The position numbers were made by a program, and so were the translations under genes. From positions 124,001-188,000 of the forward strand of contig NZ_JAIVFX010000002.1 in the NCBI RefSeq assembly GCF_020829625.1: a stretch of DNA of 64,000 bases. Direction: 5' to 3'. Of this stretch, positions 63,041-64,000 are shown in pieces. The stretch comes from Nostoc sp. XA010. Its GTDB lineage: Bacteria; Cyanobacteriota; Cyanobacteriia; Cyanobacteriales; Nostocaceae. Below the pieces are notes generated by a model. That model saw nothing but the letters and a program-made list of their open reading frames with translations. It did no database searches and was not told where the DNA came from. Numbering within the stretch: the stretch's first letter is position 1; each line of letters begins with the position of its first letter.

Positions 63041-64000
63041 AATTTGAACCAAGTGTGTGAGTTAAAACCGATACCTCAATCTGGGCATTTGATGTTTTTT
63101 CTAGACTTCTCCTAGAAACTAAGCTACGTTTTAGCTTTCTTTCAATAAAATTTATAATAAATAGTGCCTAGCACGCATCACCCGCTTGGCTCACCCGAAT
63201 GGGTGATTTACAAATTTTTAGATACAAGCAATAAGGAAGAGGAAAACTTTTAGCTTTTTAACCGAGAGGGTGTCATAAGTATAGTAGATATCATTCTGAG
63301 TTAACACAAAAATATAAAATTATTTGGACAACAAATAGTAGAAATATAGACAGAAATAGTAATGAATCGCTTAGATATTTTTTAAAGTTACCATTCTTAA
63401 GTAATTTTCTCTAAGTGTATAAAATTATTTAAGAGTAGCGTAGGCTTTGCTTGCCGTAGGCAGCGCTCTAGTAAAAAAATTAACTAATCTCACCATTACA
63501 ATCAACAAGCAACCTGAAAATCAAATTATTTAATAAGAGTGTTCCACTAAAAATAAAATGTGTTATCGTTAAAAACAATTGTTATTAAAAACCATTTATG
63601 TAATTAAAAACATGAATTGGTTAGTCTGTAAATCATCTGTGTGCAACATGATTGGAGCAGCATACTCTAGAAATTCGTTGCAAGAAAGCCGTCATAGCAG
63701 TCGGGGAAGCGCTTACTTGTTTGCACCGATGGTTAACTTCAATGTGATGGCTGATGTGGGAGATAATCCACCCTAGTTGGATTTTAGTTGGGCAAAAATA
63801 CCCATAAAAATCCAACAAAAATTACATTGTCATGCTAGGCAGAAATTTTATCTAATTTTTGAATATAGTCTAGTTAAATGTATTTTCTGTTGCAATATTA
63901 GCTTGTGGAACTGAGTTGTTTCAAAAGACTAAAACCGCTTGATAAAAAGTAGCCTCAAGGTAAACAACTTTATCCCTATTTGCGTAACAAGCTTTGCAAT
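63041..64000. other. gene-poor end of the window
   Basis: About 960 A/T-rich bases with no supported gene. Features are an atcaccc/gggtgat hairpin near 63178-63210, a gcgtaggctttgcttgccgtaggc repeat at 63436-63460, and a strong hairpin at 63776-63816 whose arms gttggatttt and aaaatccaac pair exactly. The small open frame at 63579 is not supported by any conserved feature. Confidence 0.5.

Noticed and set aside
63579..63776. Small open frame in the gene-poor end
   Set aside because: No conserved motif or ribosome binding site; its length fits chance in A/T-rich DNA.
1..64000. tRNA, rRNA, tmRNA or CRISPR arrays
   Set aside because: I scanned intergenic regions for tRNA T-loop motifs and regularly spaced 25-40 base repeats and found none; a covariance-model search would settle short or odd RNA genes.

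Overview
The window looks like chromosome from a filamentous, heterocyst-forming type cyanobacterium (Nostocales, Nostoc/Anabaena-like). The evidence is the frequent HIP1 octamer GCGATCGC, photosystem II gene psbY, a phylloquinone (men) gene pair, chlororespiratory-reduction and phytol-kinase family proteins, cyanobacterial DUF families (DUF3685, DUF760, TIGR02652), a type IV pilus pilMNOQ cluster, and dense short interspersed repeats (CCCCTGCCCCCTGCC-type, GGAGTGGGGAGT-type, TAATGACAAATGAC-type and GCGTAGC-rich palindromes). No rRNA, tRNA, prophage or CRISPR array was recognised.

Layout. 1-2.3 kb: end of menC, menE and a convergent hotdog thioesterase that fits DHNA-CoA hydrolysis, so three phylloquinone-related genes lie together. 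2.5-10.1 kb: secreted unknown, acetyltransferase, methyltransferase, cupin, unknown, an amidase coupled to a Crp-family regulator, a decaying membrane protein whose end meets a miniature inverted-repeat element, and a secreted I36-type peptidase-inhibitor-like protein. 10.5-20 kb: methionine aminopeptidase, a cupredoxin relic, a double-length M16 peptidase, VOC protein, TIGR02652 protein, gamma-class carbonic-anhydrase-like protein, psbY, folC and a solute-binding lipoprotein. 20.1-25.4 kb: pilM-pilN-pilO-pilQ. 25.5-28.5 kb: an accessory island with an orphan antitoxin, two intact Uma2-family genes plus one broken by a 130-bp miniature element with 11-bp flanking repeats, and two tandem miniature elements. 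29-41 kb: HU, CobD-like decarboxylase, an odd flavoprotein without its disulfide, a 21-bp minisatellite, phytol-kinase-like protein, DUF3685 regulator, pentapeptide relic, PerR/FurC-like regulator, CRR6, glycosyltransferase 9, ispD, scpB and DUF760.

41-51.3 kb: HtrA-type protease, LysM/M23 peptidase, isochorismatase-family hydrolase, ispG, C-terminal processing protease, two small or secreted proteins, a NucA nuclease and NuiA inhibitor pair, and a HicBA pair with a frameshifted hicA. 51.3-64 kb: divergent EF-G paralogue, TPR protein, PsiE, an 81-residue protein whose ribosome binding site lies in a hairpin, an EF-hand protein, methylenetetrahydrofolate reductase, trpS, fatty acid desaturase, alpha-glucan phosphorylase, one small unknown and a gene-poor end.

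The strongest theme beyond housekeeping genes is repeat traffic. Short repeats have entered reading frames (M16 peptidase, CobD, DUF3685, thioesterase tail, ScpB tail) without breaking them. Elsewhere miniature elements and repeats sit beside broken genes. Two toxin/inhibitor-type pairs (NucA/NuiA and HicB/HicA) lie within 2 kb of each other. I did not find a clearly new multi-gene system. The best leads are the repeat-in-frame events, the hairpin over the ribosome binding site at 55.3 kb, the two-strand-open 21-bp minisatellite and the miniature elements.
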